A stretch of DNA of 64,000 bases from Streptomyces sp. NBC_00683 (GCF_036226745.1 NZ_CP109013.1:372001-436000); one strand, 5' to 3'; shown: positions 33,731 to 42,273, numbered from the stretch's first letter. The notes: a model not told the origin generated them from the sequence alone. Numbers and translations: made by a program.

Positions 33731-34042
33731 ATGCACGTCGAAGGCACCTGGGATCTGTCCATCTCCACGCCCATCGGAAGGATCGAGGCCGTGGTCGAAC
33801 TCCTCGACAGGGACGGTGTCCTGACCGGAGTCGCCCACGGGGCGGGAGAGGAGGTCCCGCTCAGCGACGTCGCCCTCGACGGCGACCGGCTCACCTGGAA
33901 GCAGGCCGTCACCAGGCCCATGCGTGTGAACCTGGTCTTCGCCCTGGAGGTCGACGGCGACACTCTTGTCGGCACCTCCAAGGCCGGACGCCTGCCCGCC
34001 TCCAAGGTGACCGGTCTGCGCCGCACCGTCCCGGCGGCCTGA
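33731..34042 (+). CDS. Small beta-rich hypothetical protein
   Basis: A 103-residue protein starting MHVEGTWDLSISTPIGRIEA, then alternating strands (GVLTGVAHGAGEEVPLSD, DRLTWKQAVTRPMRVNLVF, GDTLVGTSKAGRLPASKV). The pattern suggests a small lipocalin-like beta barrel that binds a ligand. It is 50 bases after the DJ-1/PfpI gene with an AGGAAGAGAAGAAG box and ends at a strong terminator, so the two share a transcript. Function unknown. Confidence 0.75.
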   Translation: MHVEGTWDLSISTPIGRIEAVVELLDRDGVLTGVAHGAGEEVPLSDVALDGDRLTWKQAVTRPMRVNLVFALEVDGDTLVGTSKAGRLPASKVTGLRRTVPAA

Positions 34043-34044
34043 TG

Positions 34045-34087
34045 CCGGGGCGGTCCAGTGACCGGTTGCGTCACTGGACCGCCCCGG
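34045..34087. terminator. Strong bidirectional terminator, 18-bp stem
   Basis: CCGGGGCGGTCCAGTGAC (34045-34062) pairs perfectly with 34070-34087 around a 7-base loop. It begins 3 bases after the plus-strand gene and ends 6 bases before the stop of the convergent secreted protein. Confidence 0.9.
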
Positions 34088-34093
34088 TTGCTG

Positions 34094-37000
34094 TCAGCCG
34101 AGCGGTTCGATCCAGAGGTTCCTGAAGCGGACCTTGTTGCCGTGGTCCTGGAGCCGGATCGCGCCTGCCGATGCCGATTCGGCGTCACCGGCCCCGGTCG
34201 GGCCGTCGATGGCCACGTTGTCGTGGACCTTCTTGCCGTTCCACACGACAGTGATCCTGGCGTCGTCGGTCTTCTTGCCCGCGGCGTCGAAACGGGCCGC
34301 GCGGAAGTCGATGTCGTACGTCTGCCAGGTCTCGGGAGCGGTCGCCGCGTTCAGGTCGGCGGCCTTCTTGTTGTAGAGGGACGCGGCCTCGTTCGCGGCG
34401 AGTTTCTCCACTCCGAACGAGTCCAGGATCTGGAGCTCGTACCGCTCCTGGAGATAGATGCCGCTGTTGCCGCGATCCTGCCCGGTGACATCGTCCGGCA
34501 GCTTCGGCACCCGGAATTCGGCATGCAGTCTGAAGTCGCCGAAGGCCTGCTTGGTGCGGATGTCGCCGCAGCACACCTCGATGGAGTTCTCGGCGGTACG
34601 CGGCCATTCGACGCCACGGCCGTCGGTGTGCTGCCAGCCGGTGGAGACGCTGCCGCCGGAGAACAGGTCGATGCGGCTGCCCGGCCTGCGCACCTCGATC
34701 ATGTCGAGGTTGACGTGGCCGGAGTCCTCGGGCCGGTAGGTGTAGGTGATGGTGTTGCGGCCCTTGCGCAGGTCGAGCCGCTCGGTCCCGGTGGACCAGC
34801 GGTTCCAGGCGCCGGTGGAGGGGAGGCTGGTCTGCCGCGCCTGCCCGCCGTTGACGCTCACGCCGATCGTCTTGGTGCCGGTGAAGGGGTTGGGGCCGTT
34901 GGCGTAGCGGAGCCCCACGTCATACGCGCCCTTCACGGGTACGTCGACGTCGAAGGTGGCGGTGGCACCCTCGGTGCCGAAGCCGTCGACGAAGCCGCCC
35001 CCGGTGTAACCGGCGTGCTCGGTGTCGATGCCCGCTCCCCCGGAGAGTCGCGCGGACTCGGCGTCGTACCCGGTGACGGGAGCCTCGGGGCCAGGGAGGG
35101 CGTTCAGCGTGTACCAGGCCTCGGTGGACCAGAGCTGCTCACCGTCCGCGGAGGCGAACGGGCGCGGCGAGCGTACGTGCACCACCCGGTCGGTCTTCAG
35201 GCCGGGCACGGTGATCCTGACCGTGCGGCGGTCGTCGGAGACCTGGGCGGCCGCGACGGGGAGCTTCTCCTCGTCGACCTTCGGGCCCCCGTACGCCGGG
35301 GTGGGGACGTAGCGCCACTGCTCGACCGAGTAGGCGCCGCTCGTCAGCTTGGCGACGGTCTCCTCCGACAGGGGCTTGGTGTAGCTGAGTTCGAAGCCGT
35401 CGCGGGTTGCGCGCATGGTCTTGATGTCGAAGACGCTCTTGCCGTTCGGTGTGAGTTTCTGGAGGCCGAAGCGGAGTTTGCCTTCCTGACCCCAGTTGCC
35501 GTCGGCGCCGAGGCCGCCCGCGTAGATGGCGCCGTCCGGCCCGGTGCTGATCCGGGTGATGCCTGCTTCCAGACCCTGCGTGTGCCGGAACACCGCGCCC
35601 TGGTACTCGCCGTCCACCTTCTCGAGGTCGGCGCGCTGGATTCCGCCGTAGGTGACGTCACCGAAGAGCAGCTGCCCAGCGAAGGGTCCCTTCTTCAACA
35701 GCATCGGTGTGCTGGGCGAGTTGGCTATTTCGTTCTGCGGCAGCCACAGCACCGGCTTGGTGACCGTACGGTCGTCGAACGGGCCGTCCGGGTTGGTGTA
35801 GTGGTTGAAGAACCGGTCCTGCTTGACGTGGACCAGTTTGGAGGCGGGCAGCCAGCCGCCCTGGTTGTCGGTGACGAACAGCTCCCCCTCGGGGCCGCGT
35901 CCGATCCCGTTCGGTGTGCGCAAGCCACCGGCCAGGTAACTGACCTTTCCTGTGGCCTTGTTGACCTTGATGGTGGTGCCACGGTTCGCGGCCGGCTGCG
36001 GATCGGTCGTCGCACCGCCGTAGTTGATGGCGACGGACAGGTTCAGATAGAAGTTCCCGTCCTCGTAGAGCAGGCCGAAGGCGAACTCGTGGAAGTTCCC
36101 TCCGTATGGCCACTCGGCGACCTTGCGGATCTCGCCTGCCGTGTTGTCGCCCTCGATGTCCGACAGCTCGGTCAGCTGGTGCTTCTCCGAGACGTACAGC
36201 TTCCCGTCGACGTACTTGATCCCCATCGGCTCCCTGAGGCCGCCGGCGATCTTCTTGTACGTGACCTTCTCCGGGCCGGTGTCTCCCGTGACGTGGTCGA
36301 GGACGTACACCTCTCCCTTGGTCTCGGTGCTGCCGCCCCAGGTGGTCACGGCGAGTCTGCCGTCCGGCAGCCAGTCCATCGCGGAGACCTGGGGCTCGAA
36401 GCCGGCGGGGCGCAGGTCGGTGAGGGTGTAGCCGGGGTTGACCGAGGTGAGCGGGAGGCCGTCGCCGGGGGTGTCGTAGGTGCCTTCGCACTCCTTGCGT
36501 CCGGGGGCCGTGACCCGGACGACACCGGCGTCGGTACTGAGCACGGAGTTCGGGACGAGGGTGAAGTCGGATGCCCCCGGCGGCTTCCACTGGAGGGTGA
36601 CCTGCTGGCCGCCGCCGCGGTCGAAGTGGTCGATGTGCAGGGCGTGGTAACCGGGGGCGAGGGCGATCTCACCGTCCTTGGGCTCGGCGCCGTGCAGTCC
36701 GTCGTGGTCGATGACCTGCTGGTCGCCGATGAGGAGGCGGGAGCCGTCGTCACTGATCAGACGGAAGGCGTACGTGCCGTCGGCGGGGACGTTGATGTTG
36801 CCGATGATCTGCGAGACGAAGTTGTCGGTGAATCCGAAGCCGTCGGTGGAGGACCAGTCGGCTGTCGGGATCAGCTTGTCGACGTTGGGTGTCTGGGCGG
36901 GCTTGAGGTCGCAGAGTGCGTCCAGCGGGGACTGAATGTCGAAGACGCGGAGTGTGACACCGGGTTCCTGGGGCGGCAGGTCCGCGAACGGCCTCTCGTC

Positions 37001-37117
37001 CGCACCGGCGGTGCCGGCGGCGAGGCCGCTGGTGAGAAGCACCGAGAGGAGCAGCCCGGTGATTCTTCGTGCTCTGGGGCGATGACTACGGAGGTTCGGG
37101 TACTTGCGTGGCGTCAC
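34094..37117 (-). CDS. Secreted four-domain protein: PA14, GSDH-like propeller, CBM, DUF1080
   Basis: A 1007-residue exported protein. Signal peptide residues 1-39 (RRITGLLLSVLLTSGLAAGT, AGA-DERP). About 45-190 is a PA14-like sugar-binding barrel (YAFRLISDDGSRLLIGDQ, LQWKPPG). About 215-560 is a sorbosone/glucose dehydrogenase-like propeller (AMDWLPDGRLAVTTWGG, GLREPMGIKY, LRTPNGIGRGPEGELFVTDN). About 680-815 is a CBM35-like module (GYDAESARLSGGAGID). About 820-1007 is DUF1080 (GDFRLHAEFR, GNSGIYLQERYELQILDSFG), a GH16-like fold seen in 3-keto-disaccharide hydrolases. The set suggests attack on an extracellular glycan via an oxidised sugar. GTG 37117 has AGGAGG close upstream. Confidence 0.9.
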   Translation of the reverse strand: MTPRKYPNLRSHRPRARRITGLLLSVLLTSGLAAGTAGADERPFADLPPQEPGVTLRVFDIQSPLDALCDLKPAQTPNVDKLIPTADWSSTDGFGFTDNFVSQIIGNINVPADGTYAFRLISDDGSRLLIGDQQVIDHDGLHGAEPKDGEIALAPGYHALHIDHFDRGGGQQVTLQWKPPGASDFTLVPNSVLSTDAGVVRVTAPGRKECEGTYDTPGDGLPLTSVNPGYTLTDLRPAGFEPQVSAMDWLPDGRLAVTTWGGSTETKGEVYVLDHVTGDTGPEKVTYKKIAGGLREPMGIKYVDGKLYVSEKHQLTELSDIEGDNTAGEIRKVAEWPYGGNFHEFAFGLLYEDGNFYLNLSVAINYGGATTDPQPAANRGTTIKVNKATGKVSYLAGGLRTPNGIGRGPEGELFVTDNQGGWLPASKLVHVKQDRFFNHYTNPDGPFDDRTVTKPVLWLPQNEIANSPSTPMLLKKGPFAGQLLFGDVTYGGIQRADLEKVDGEYQGAVFRHTQGLEAGITRISTGPDGAIYAGGLGADGNWGQEGKLRFGLQKLTPNGKSVFDIKTMRATRDGFELSYTKPLSEETVAKLTSGAYSVEQWRYVPTPAYGGPKVDEEKLPVAAAQVSDDRRTVRITVPGLKTDRVVHVRSPRPFASADGEQLWSTEAWYTLNALPGPEAPVTGYDAESARLSGGAGIDTEHAGYTGGGFVDGFGTEGATATFDVDVPVKGAYDVGLRYANGPNPFTGTKTIGVSVNGGQARQTSLPSTGAWNRWSTGTERLDLRKGRNTITYTYRPEDSGHVNLDMIEVRRPGSRIDLFSGGSVSTGWQHTDGRGVEWPRTAENSIEVCCGDIRTKQAFGDFRLHAEFRVPKLPDDVTGQDRGNSGIYLQERYELQILDSFGVEKLAANEAASLYNKKAADLNAATAPETWQTYDIDFRAARFDAAGKKTDDARITVVWNGKKVHDNVAIDGPTGAGDAESASAGAIRLQDHGNKVRFRNLWIEPLG

Positions 37118-37369
37118 TCTTCCTCCTGCTGGGCGCTGCGGTGCGGCGCGACCGGGGCGGCCCGCGTCCGCGGAGTGGAGTTCGTGCACGTACGAGTGGT
37201 GCGATGGCGTTCCGCTCCGTTGCAAGCGGTCTGCCGCGCGAAATCGACGCCCAGCGTACGAACATCGCACCGAACCGTCCATACTTTGTCCTCAACGAGG
37301 AAAAACTCATGGGGAGTTGATCAGCTTCGGAGCACAAAACGCCTGATTGCACGGGCGGTTGCTACTGTC

Positions 37370-37394
37370 GACGCCTCCATCGACAGGAGGCGTC
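37370..37394 (+). promoter_or_regulatory. Hairpin that includes the Shine-Dalgarno of the PP2C gene
   Basis: GACGCCTCC and GGAGGCGTC form a perfect 9-bp stem with a 7-base loop. The right arm contains GGAGG, the only good ribosome binding site before the ATG at 37403 or 37415, so folding would hide it. It could equally be a protein operator. Confidence 0.5.
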
Positions 37395-37402
37395 TGCGGG
37401 CC

Positions 37403-38197
37403 ATGCGGGTATCGATGACGAGCGCCGCGGCGCATGCCGGCCGTGCGAACGAGGACTTCACCGGCGCCGTACCGACGGCCGCGGTGCTGATCGACGGCGC
37501 CGGCATCCCCGGCTCGGAAGCGACGTGTCGGCACGGCGTGGCCTGGTACGCGAGCCGTCTCGGAGGCAGACTCCTCGGCCTCCTGTCACTCGTGCGGTAC
37601 CGGAGTCTCCCGGCGTTGCTCGCAGAGGCCATCGAGCAGGTGACGGACGATCACCGTGACACCTGCGACGTCGCCGACCCCATCGCCCCCTCTGCGACCG
37701 TGGCCGTCCTGCGCGTGTCCGACGGACTCATCGAGTACCTGGTGCTCGGTGACTCCTTCGTCGTACTCGACAGAGCGGACGGTGCGCCGCTCGTCGTGAC
37801 CGACCCCCGGGAGGTGACCATCAGCCGGTCGTTCCTGCCCGCGCTCGAGGCCGCCCCGGAGGGCAGCGAGGAGTACCACGGGGTCCTGCGGGACCTGCGC
37901 GCCAACCGGAACCGGGCGGGCGGCTTCTGGGTGGCCAAGAACGACCCGCGTGCGGCGGACGAGGCGGTAACCGGAAGCTGCCCGGCCCTCGATCTGACCG
38001 CTGCCGCCCTGCTCAGCAACGGGGCCAGCCGCATCGTGGACCGGTTCGGGCTCACCGACTGGCCGGGAGCCATGGCTCTCCTGTCGTCGAGCGGACCCGC
38101 CGAAGTCGTGCGTCGTGTCCGGCGGGCGGAGGCTCGCCACGCGGTGGCAGCGGACGATGCGACGATCACGTACTGCACCGGCCTCGGCGGATCCTGA
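37403..38197 (+). CDS. PP2C-like protein phosphatase
   Basis: A 264-residue cytoplasmic protein of the PPM/PP2C fold. AGRANEDFTGAVPTAAVLID with the DG(A)G centre covers motifs I and II (metal-binding Asp residues), SATVAVLRVSDGLIEYLVLG is motif VIII with GDS, and LSNGASRIVDRFGL the C-terminal SDG-equivalent, where Asp is replaced by Asn. AADDATITYC closes it with the DDAT metal motif. It should dephosphorylate Ser/Thr-phosphoproteins, perhaps weakly. ATG 37403 or 37415 may be the start. It is divergent from the secreted four-domain gene. Confidence 0.85.
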   Translation: MRVSMTSAAAHAGRANEDFTGAVPTAAVLIDGAGIPGSEATCRHGVAWYASRLGGRLLGLLSLVRYRSLPALLAEAIEQVTDDHRDTCDVADPIAPSATVAVLRVSDGLIEYLVLGDSFVVLDRADGAPLVVTDPREVTISRSFLPALEAAPEGSEEYHGVLRDLRANRNRAGGFWVAKNDPRAADEAVTGSCPALDLTAAALLSNGASRIVDRFGLTDWPGAMALLSSSGPAEVVRRVRRAEARHAVAADDATITYCTGLGGS

Positions 38198-38576
38198 GCG
38201 TCGCCGCCGGGAGGGCTTCGGCCTGGCGCCCGGCCCGAGACGACGACAGGTGCTCCCACCGCGCACACCCGATGGGAGCATTGTCAGCCGGGACGACGGC
38301 CGGGTAGGCGTCGTCCTCGGCAAGTTCGCCTTTGCCGTGCTGCTTGCTGAAGCGGCCGACTGTGATGCCGAAGACAGCGGACCCGGCGTTCCAGGCGATC
38401 GCGTCGCCGTGGCCCATGGCGTAGACGTCTCCGCGACCCGGTGAACGATCCGGTCCGCGAGGCTCGGTTCGATGGCCTTGCACAGGTCCCCCACACGTCC
38501 CTCCAGCCTCCGGGGACCCTGCGTGCGGGTGATCGCCGTCGCCGCGCTCGTACGTGGACGTCCACACAACCCGACG
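38198..38576 (-). pseudogene. Probable decayed gene, frameshifted, minus strand
   Basis: No intact gene fits these 379 bases. On the minus strand, one frame reads RRLEGRVGDLCKAIEPSLAD, RIVHRVAE (about 38530-38430), and the next frame continues smoothly with DVYAMGHGDAIAWNAGSAVF, GITVGRFSKQHGKGELAEDD and AYPAVVPADNAPIG (about 38425-38270). Both stretches have Streptomyces-like codons, which suggests one short gene split by a single frameshift. I do not recognise the family. Confidence 0.4.
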
Positions 38577-39215
38577 TCACTCGTCCGTCGGCCGAGCCAG
38601 GAGGCCGCGCCCACCGTCCCGGAAGATCCGGTCCAGGGTGTGGTCCAGGACCGCGACGGCCGACTCGGCGCTGCGCTGGCCGACGAGGATGCCCGTGCCG
38701 AGTCCTGCGGACATGGCGAGCAGACCGGCCGCCTCCAGCCGTGGGTCCACACCGGGCCGGAGCAGGTCCGCCTCCTGTGCCCGCAGGAGGAGTTCGGTCA
38801 CGGCGTCCTCGGCCGCGTCGGGGTCCTTGATGAAGGGCTGGGCGGCAAGTGCGGGGTCGTTGACGGCCAGCATGGCGTACGAGGTGTACACGAAGTGGAA
38901 TGTGCGGCTCTCCTCGTCGGTGGGCAGGGCCGCATTCAGCAGCGCCTCGATCGTGGCGCGCGGGCCGGGGCTGTCCACGGTGTCCTGGATCCGGGTCGCG
39001 ACCCGCTCCCCGAATCTCTGGGTCAGGTGCTGCAGCCCGAAGAGCAGCAGCTTCTCCTTGGTTTCGAAGTAGTACTGCACCAGCCGCAGTGACACGTCCG
39101 CCTCGGCCGCCACATCGCGCATCCCCACGGCGTGTAGCCCGCGCCTCCCGGCAATCCGGACGAGCGCCTCGGCGATCTCGGTACGGCGTTCCGCATGGTC
39201 CACCCGCTTGGGCAT
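38577..39215 (-). CDS. TetR family regulator of the divergent hydrolase
   Basis: A 212-residue TetR protein. RRTEIAEALVRIAGRRGLHA, VGMRDVAAEADVSLRLVQYY and FETKEKLL form the HTH domain (about residues 10-58, HTH near 30-52). The C-terminal domain (FHFVYTSYAMLAVNDPAL, GLLAMSAGLGTGILVGQR) resembles the TetR_C group of BetI-like regulators. ATG 39215 is the start. It is divergent from the alpha/beta hydrolase; two tandem dyads in the spacer look like its operators. Confidence 0.92.
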   Translation of the reverse strand: MPKRVDHAERRTEIAEALVRIAGRRGLHAVGMRDVAAEADVSLRLVQYYFETKEKLLLFGLQHLTQRFGERVATRIQDTVDSPGPRATIEALLNAALPTDEESRTFHFVYTSYAMLAVNDPALAAQPFIKDPDAAEDAVTELLLRAQEADLLRPGVDPRLEAAGLLAMSAGLGTGILVGQRSAESAVAVLDHTLDRIFRDGGRGLLARPTDE

Positions 39216-39291
39216 CGGCCTGTTCTCCGCTCGTCGTCTCGCTGATGTGCCCCTGCCGGGCCCTGTCGTGACCCGTCACCGACCGTTGATG

Positions 39292-39327
39292 ATACAGCGG
39301 TACCATCATGGTGATACGTTCGTACCG
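39292..39327. promoter_or_regulatory. Two tandem TetR dyads, 22 bp apart
   Basis: GATAC-N4-GTACC occurs at 39292-39305 and again at 39314-39327. Each unit is an imperfect dyad (rc of GTACC is GGTAC, one mismatch to GATAC), and the 22-base period puts both on one face of the helix. A further ACCAT-C-ATGGT dyad lies between them. The second unit overlaps the likely promoter of the hydrolase gene. Confidence 0.6.
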
Positions 39328-39353
39328 TAAAAGTTCCGAACCCGGAGGTGCCC

Positions 39354-40265
39354 GTGTCCGAGACCGCTGTCCGTCCTCAGGCCGACGTCGGCCGCTATGT
39401 GAGCGAAATCTGGCGGGACCGCTACTTCGCGGCCTGCGACGCGGCCTACGCCCTGGGGGCGCCGGCACGCGCGGAACAGGACGTGGAGACCACCTTCGGG
39501 ACCACGCACGTCTACCGCTACGGCCCCGAGGACCCCGCCGCCCTGTCCCGCACCCCCGTCGTCCTGGTGCACGGGGCGGGCTCCTGCTCCGCCACGTGGT
39601 ACCCCAACACCCCCGCGCTCAGCGCCGACCGCCCCGTCTACGCCATCGACACCCCGGGCGACCCTGGACGCAGTGTGCAGCGCGAACCGATCCACCAGCC
39701 GGAACGGGCCGCGCAGTGGCTGGACGAGACGCTCGCCGCGCTGGGGCTCGACCGTGTCCACCTCGTCGGCGCCTCGTACGGCGGCTGGCTCGCCCTGAAC
39801 CAGGCACACCGCACACCCGACCGCCTCGCCTCGGTCACCCTGCTCGACCCGGGCGGCCTGGAGAAGGTGGGGCTGCGCTTCTTCGTCTGGATCTTCGCCG
39901 GCCTCTTCGCGACCTTCGCGCCCAGAGCCCTCCGTCCACGGCTGGCCGCCTGGCTGGATCAACCGGTCCTCGTCAGGCGGGAGCTGCGCGCCATGGTCAG
40001 AACTTCCGTCCGGGCCTACCGCATCCGCCGCCCGGCCCCACTCCCCCTGACCGACGACGAGTTGTCCACTGTCCGCACACCGCTCTACCTCGCGCTCGGC
40101 AGGCGCAGCCTGCTCCTGCACCCGCAGCGGCAGATGGAGCGCGTACCCCGCCTGGTACCGGGGACCCGGGCAGAGATCATCTCCGGGACAGGTCACGGAC
40201 CGCAGATCGACCATGCGGAAGAGACCAACCGCCGGATGCTGGACTTCATGAACAGCGTCGACTGA
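39354..40265 (+). CDS. Alpha/beta hydrolase
   Basis: A 303-residue alpha/beta hydrolase. VVLVHGAGSCSATWYPNTPA carries the HG oxyanion motif, VHLVGASYGGWLALNQAHRT the nucleophile elbow (GASYGG, Ser near residue 140), and LYLALGRRSLLLHPQRQMER leads to the acidic residue, with SGTGHGPQIDHAEETNRRML supplying His. It probably hydrolyses an ester or lactone. GTG 39354 has GGAGG 5 bases upstream; GTG 39348 is possible but worse spaced. TetR control is implied by the divergent neighbour. Confidence 0.9.
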   Translation: MSETAVRPQADVGRYVSEIWRDRYFAACDAAYALGAPARAEQDVETTFGTTHVYRYGPEDPAALSRTPVVLVHGAGSCSATWYPNTPALSADRPVYAIDTPGDPGRSVQREPIHQPERAAQWLDETLAALGLDRVHLVGASYGGWLALNQAHRTPDRLASVTLLDPGGLEKVGLRFFVWIFAGLFATFAPRALRPRLAAWLDQPVLVRRELRAMVRTSVRAYRIRRPAPLPLTDDELSTVRTPLYLALGRRSLLLHPQRQMERVPRLVPGTRAEIISGTGHGPQIDHAEETNRRMLDFMNSVD

Positions 40266-40300
40266 CAACCGCGGGAACATCCCGGGGCAGGACTGCGGCC

Positions 40301-40335
40301 GTGCGGCGTGCGGCGTGCGGCGTGCGGCGTGCGGC
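40301..40335. repeat. Five exact copies of a 7-base tandem repeat
   Basis: GTGCGGC is repeated five times without change in the short gap between the convergent hydrolase and MerR genes. A 7-base unit outside a coding region can vary in copy number by slippage without frame effects. Confidence 0.9.
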
Positions 40336-40338
40336 GAA

Positions 40339-41160
40339 TCAGGCCGGGATCACCGGGGCCTGGAGTTCCGTCACCCAGTCGTCCCTGTTCTCGGGGCACT
40401 CCAGGTTGATCTCGCGCGGATATCCGGCTGACCGGTAACCGTTGGCGTCGATCCAGCGGGCCAACGTCTGCGCCGTGGGGACCACGGTGTCCATCGAGCC
40501 GCGGTGGACGATGGTCGCCGCCCGGTCGAGGGGCAGCAGGTCGAGGACCCGGACGACGCCGTCCTGAAGGGGCGCGGATACCTGGACGGCGGCATGGATG
40601 CTGATCCGGCCGTCGCCTTCCGGAGCGTCCTCGTAGTAGGCGACCCCGGGTCCTGTCGGGGTGATACCCGCCGCGCCCAGGCGCCGGAACAGCTCGTCGT
40701 AGAGCGGCCCGATGACCGGGCCGATCGCCTCGGGCTCGAAACTCGCGGCAGTCGCGGTCAGCTCCGCCACCCGCACCGCGGGAACGGCCTTGATGACAAC
40801 ATCGTTCGTGGGCATGCGCCCCTCACTCTCGATCGCCCGGAGCCTCGCCTCGACCTGCACCAACCGCGCCCCTGCCGCGGCCACCGCGGTTTCCAGTTCG
40901 GCCCGCCGCAACCGCAGCATGCCCCGCAGTTCCTCCGTGGTGACCTTCTCGTCCACGATGTCCCGCACCTGCTGGAGAGTGAAGCCGAGGTCCTTGAGCG
41001 CGATCACCCTGTTGAGTCGGGCCAACTGGGCAGCGGTGTAATGGCGGTAGCCGGTGGCGGGGTCGACATGGGCCGGACGCAGCAGGCCGGTCGCGTCGTA
41101 GTGACGCAGCATCCGGACCGATACGCGGCCGTGCCTGGCGAAGTCTCCGATGGTGAACAT
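40339..41160 (-). CDS. MerR family regulator with GyrI-like effector domain
   Basis: A 273-residue BltR/BmrR-like regulator. Residues 1-75 are the MerR HTH (FTIGDFARHGRVSVRMLRHY, YRHYTAAQLARLNRVIALKD), 80-120 the dimer helix, and 125-273 a GyrI-like ligand pocket (VVIKAVPAVRVAELTATA, GVAYYEDAPEGDGRISIHAA, IVHRGSMDTVVPTAQTLARW). Such proteins bind hydrophobic cations and activate efflux or detoxification genes. ATG 41160 has GGAG 5 bases upstream. No efflux gene is adjacent; the divergently placed stretch has none either, so it may mainly act on itself. Confidence 0.92.
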   Translation of the reverse strand: MFTIGDFARHGRVSVRMLRHYDATGLLRPAHVDPATGYRHYTAAQLARLNRVIALKDLGFTLQQVRDIVDEKVTTEELRGMLRLRRAELETAVAAAGARLVQVEARLRAIESEGRMPTNDVVIKAVPAVRVAELTATAASFEPEAIGPVIGPLYDELFRRLGAAGITPTGPGVAYYEDAPEGDGRISIHAAVQVSAPLQDGVVRVLDLLPLDRAATIVHRGSMDTVVPTAQTLARWIDANGYRSAGYPREINLECPENRDDWVTELQAPVIPA

Positions 41161-41170
41161 GACGTCTCCG

Positions 41171-41201
41171 AGCTGACCACCTGACACGGTGTGAGGGTCA
41201 A
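41171..41201 (-). promoter_or_regulatory. MerR-type promoter before the GyrI-like MerR gene
   Basis: On the minus strand TTGACC, a 19-base spacer and TCAGCT. The spacer holds CCTCACAC-C-GTGTCAGG, a dyad with one mismatch (41180-41196). The layout copies the 12405-12435 promoter, including the ACACGGTG-like core. Confidence 0.6.
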
Positions 41202-41285
41202 GACGGTATCCGGCAGTCGACGAACAGCGGGGAGCGGGGGTGTCACCGGCTCAGTCGCGACAAGGGCCCCCGCCCTTGCTCCCAC

Positions 41286-42251
41286 TCAGGCGGCCGAGGG
41301 CCCGTCGAGCCAGGGGCGCCGCCCCGGACCGGTCGGATGCGTCCCCGCGACGGCCATGACCACCGAGTAGAGGCTGGTCTCGGCGGTGATGAAGAGACGG
41401 TTTCGCTTGGCCCCGCCCCAGGAGATGTTGGACACGGTCTCCGGTACGTTCAGCCGGCCGATCAGCGTGCCGTCCGGGTCGTAGCAGTGCACGCCGTTGC
41501 TCATGGCGGCAACCCACAGACGGCCGCCGTCGTCGAAGCGCAGATTGTCGAACCGGCTTCCGGCCGCGGGGTCGGCCGTGGCGAACACCTCGCCGTCCGA
41601 GAGTGTGCGGCCGTCGGCTCGGACGTCGAAGACCCGGATGAAGCCGGCCCGGGTGTCGGAGACGTACAACTGCCGCTCGTCACGGGAGAAGACGAGCCCG
41701 TTGGGGGCGCCGAAGCAGTCGGCCACCAGGCTCACGTCGCCCGTGGCCGGGTCGATCCGGTACACGTTGCAGGACCCGATCTCGCTCTCCGCGAGGTACC
41801 CCTCGTAGTCACTGGTGATGCCGAAGTCCGGGTCGGAGAACCAGATCGAGCCGTCGGACTTCACCGCCGCGTCGTTGGGACTGTTGAGGCGCCTGCCCTG
41901 CCAGCGGTCGGCCAGCACGGTGAGGGTGCCGTTGTGCTCGGTGCGGGTGACCCGCCGGTTGCCCTGCTCACAGGTGATGAGCCTGCCTTCGAGGTCCAGG
42001 GTGTTGCCGTTCGTGTGCCCGGCGGGCTCGCGGAAGACGCTGACGGTATTGGTGGTCTCGTCCCAGCGCAGCATGCGGTCGTTGGGGATGTCGCTCCATA
42101 TCAGCTGGCGCCAGGCCGGAAGGTAGATCGGCCCCTCCGCCCAGCGGCAGCCCGTGTACAGGACCTCGAGGTCGTCATCGCCGTTCATGCACCGACCGGT
42201 ACGGAAGCGGTCGTCGAGGCACTCGTACAACCCGGGGTGTCGGGTGGTCAT
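41286..42251 (-). CDS. SMP-30/gluconolactonase/LRE-like beta-propeller
   Basis: A 321-residue SMP-30 family hydrolase. CRWAEGPIYLPAWRQLIWSD carries the first metal-binding Glu, RRLNSPNDAAVKSDGSIWFS the Asn-Asp pair, GAPNGLVFSRDERQLYVSDT the second metal/catalytic Asn-Asp set, and DNLRFDDGGRLWVAAM a closing blade. It should open sugar lactones (gluconolactonase type) in the cytoplasm; no signal peptide is present. ATG 42251 has GGGAGG 7 bases upstream. It is divergent from an Lrp regulator. Confidence 0.92.
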   Translation of the reverse strand: MTTRHPGLYECLDDRFRTGRCMNGDDDLEVLYTGCRWAEGPIYLPAWRQLIWSDIPNDRMLRWDETTNTVSVFREPAGHTNGNTLDLEGRLITCEQGNRRVTRTEHNGTLTVLADRWQGRRLNSPNDAAVKSDGSIWFSDPDFGITSDYEGYLAESEIGSCNVYRIDPATGDVSLVADCFGAPNGLVFSRDERQLYVSDTRAGFIRVFDVRADGRTLSDGEVFATADPAAGSRFDNLRFDDGGRLWVAAMSNGVHCYDPDGTLIGRLNVPETVSNISWGGAKRNRLFITAETSLYSVVMAVAGTHPTGPGRRPWLDGPSAA

Positions 42252-42273
42252 GTGCGTTCCTCCCCTGAAGTGT

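Noticed and set aside
34058..38197. A 1379-residue plus-strand open frame across the secreted-protein gene
   Set aside because: Its first 1100 residues are the antisense of the PA14/propeller/DUF1080 gene (Val/Gly/Asp-rich shadow); only the end, from about 37403, is a real PP2C-like gene.
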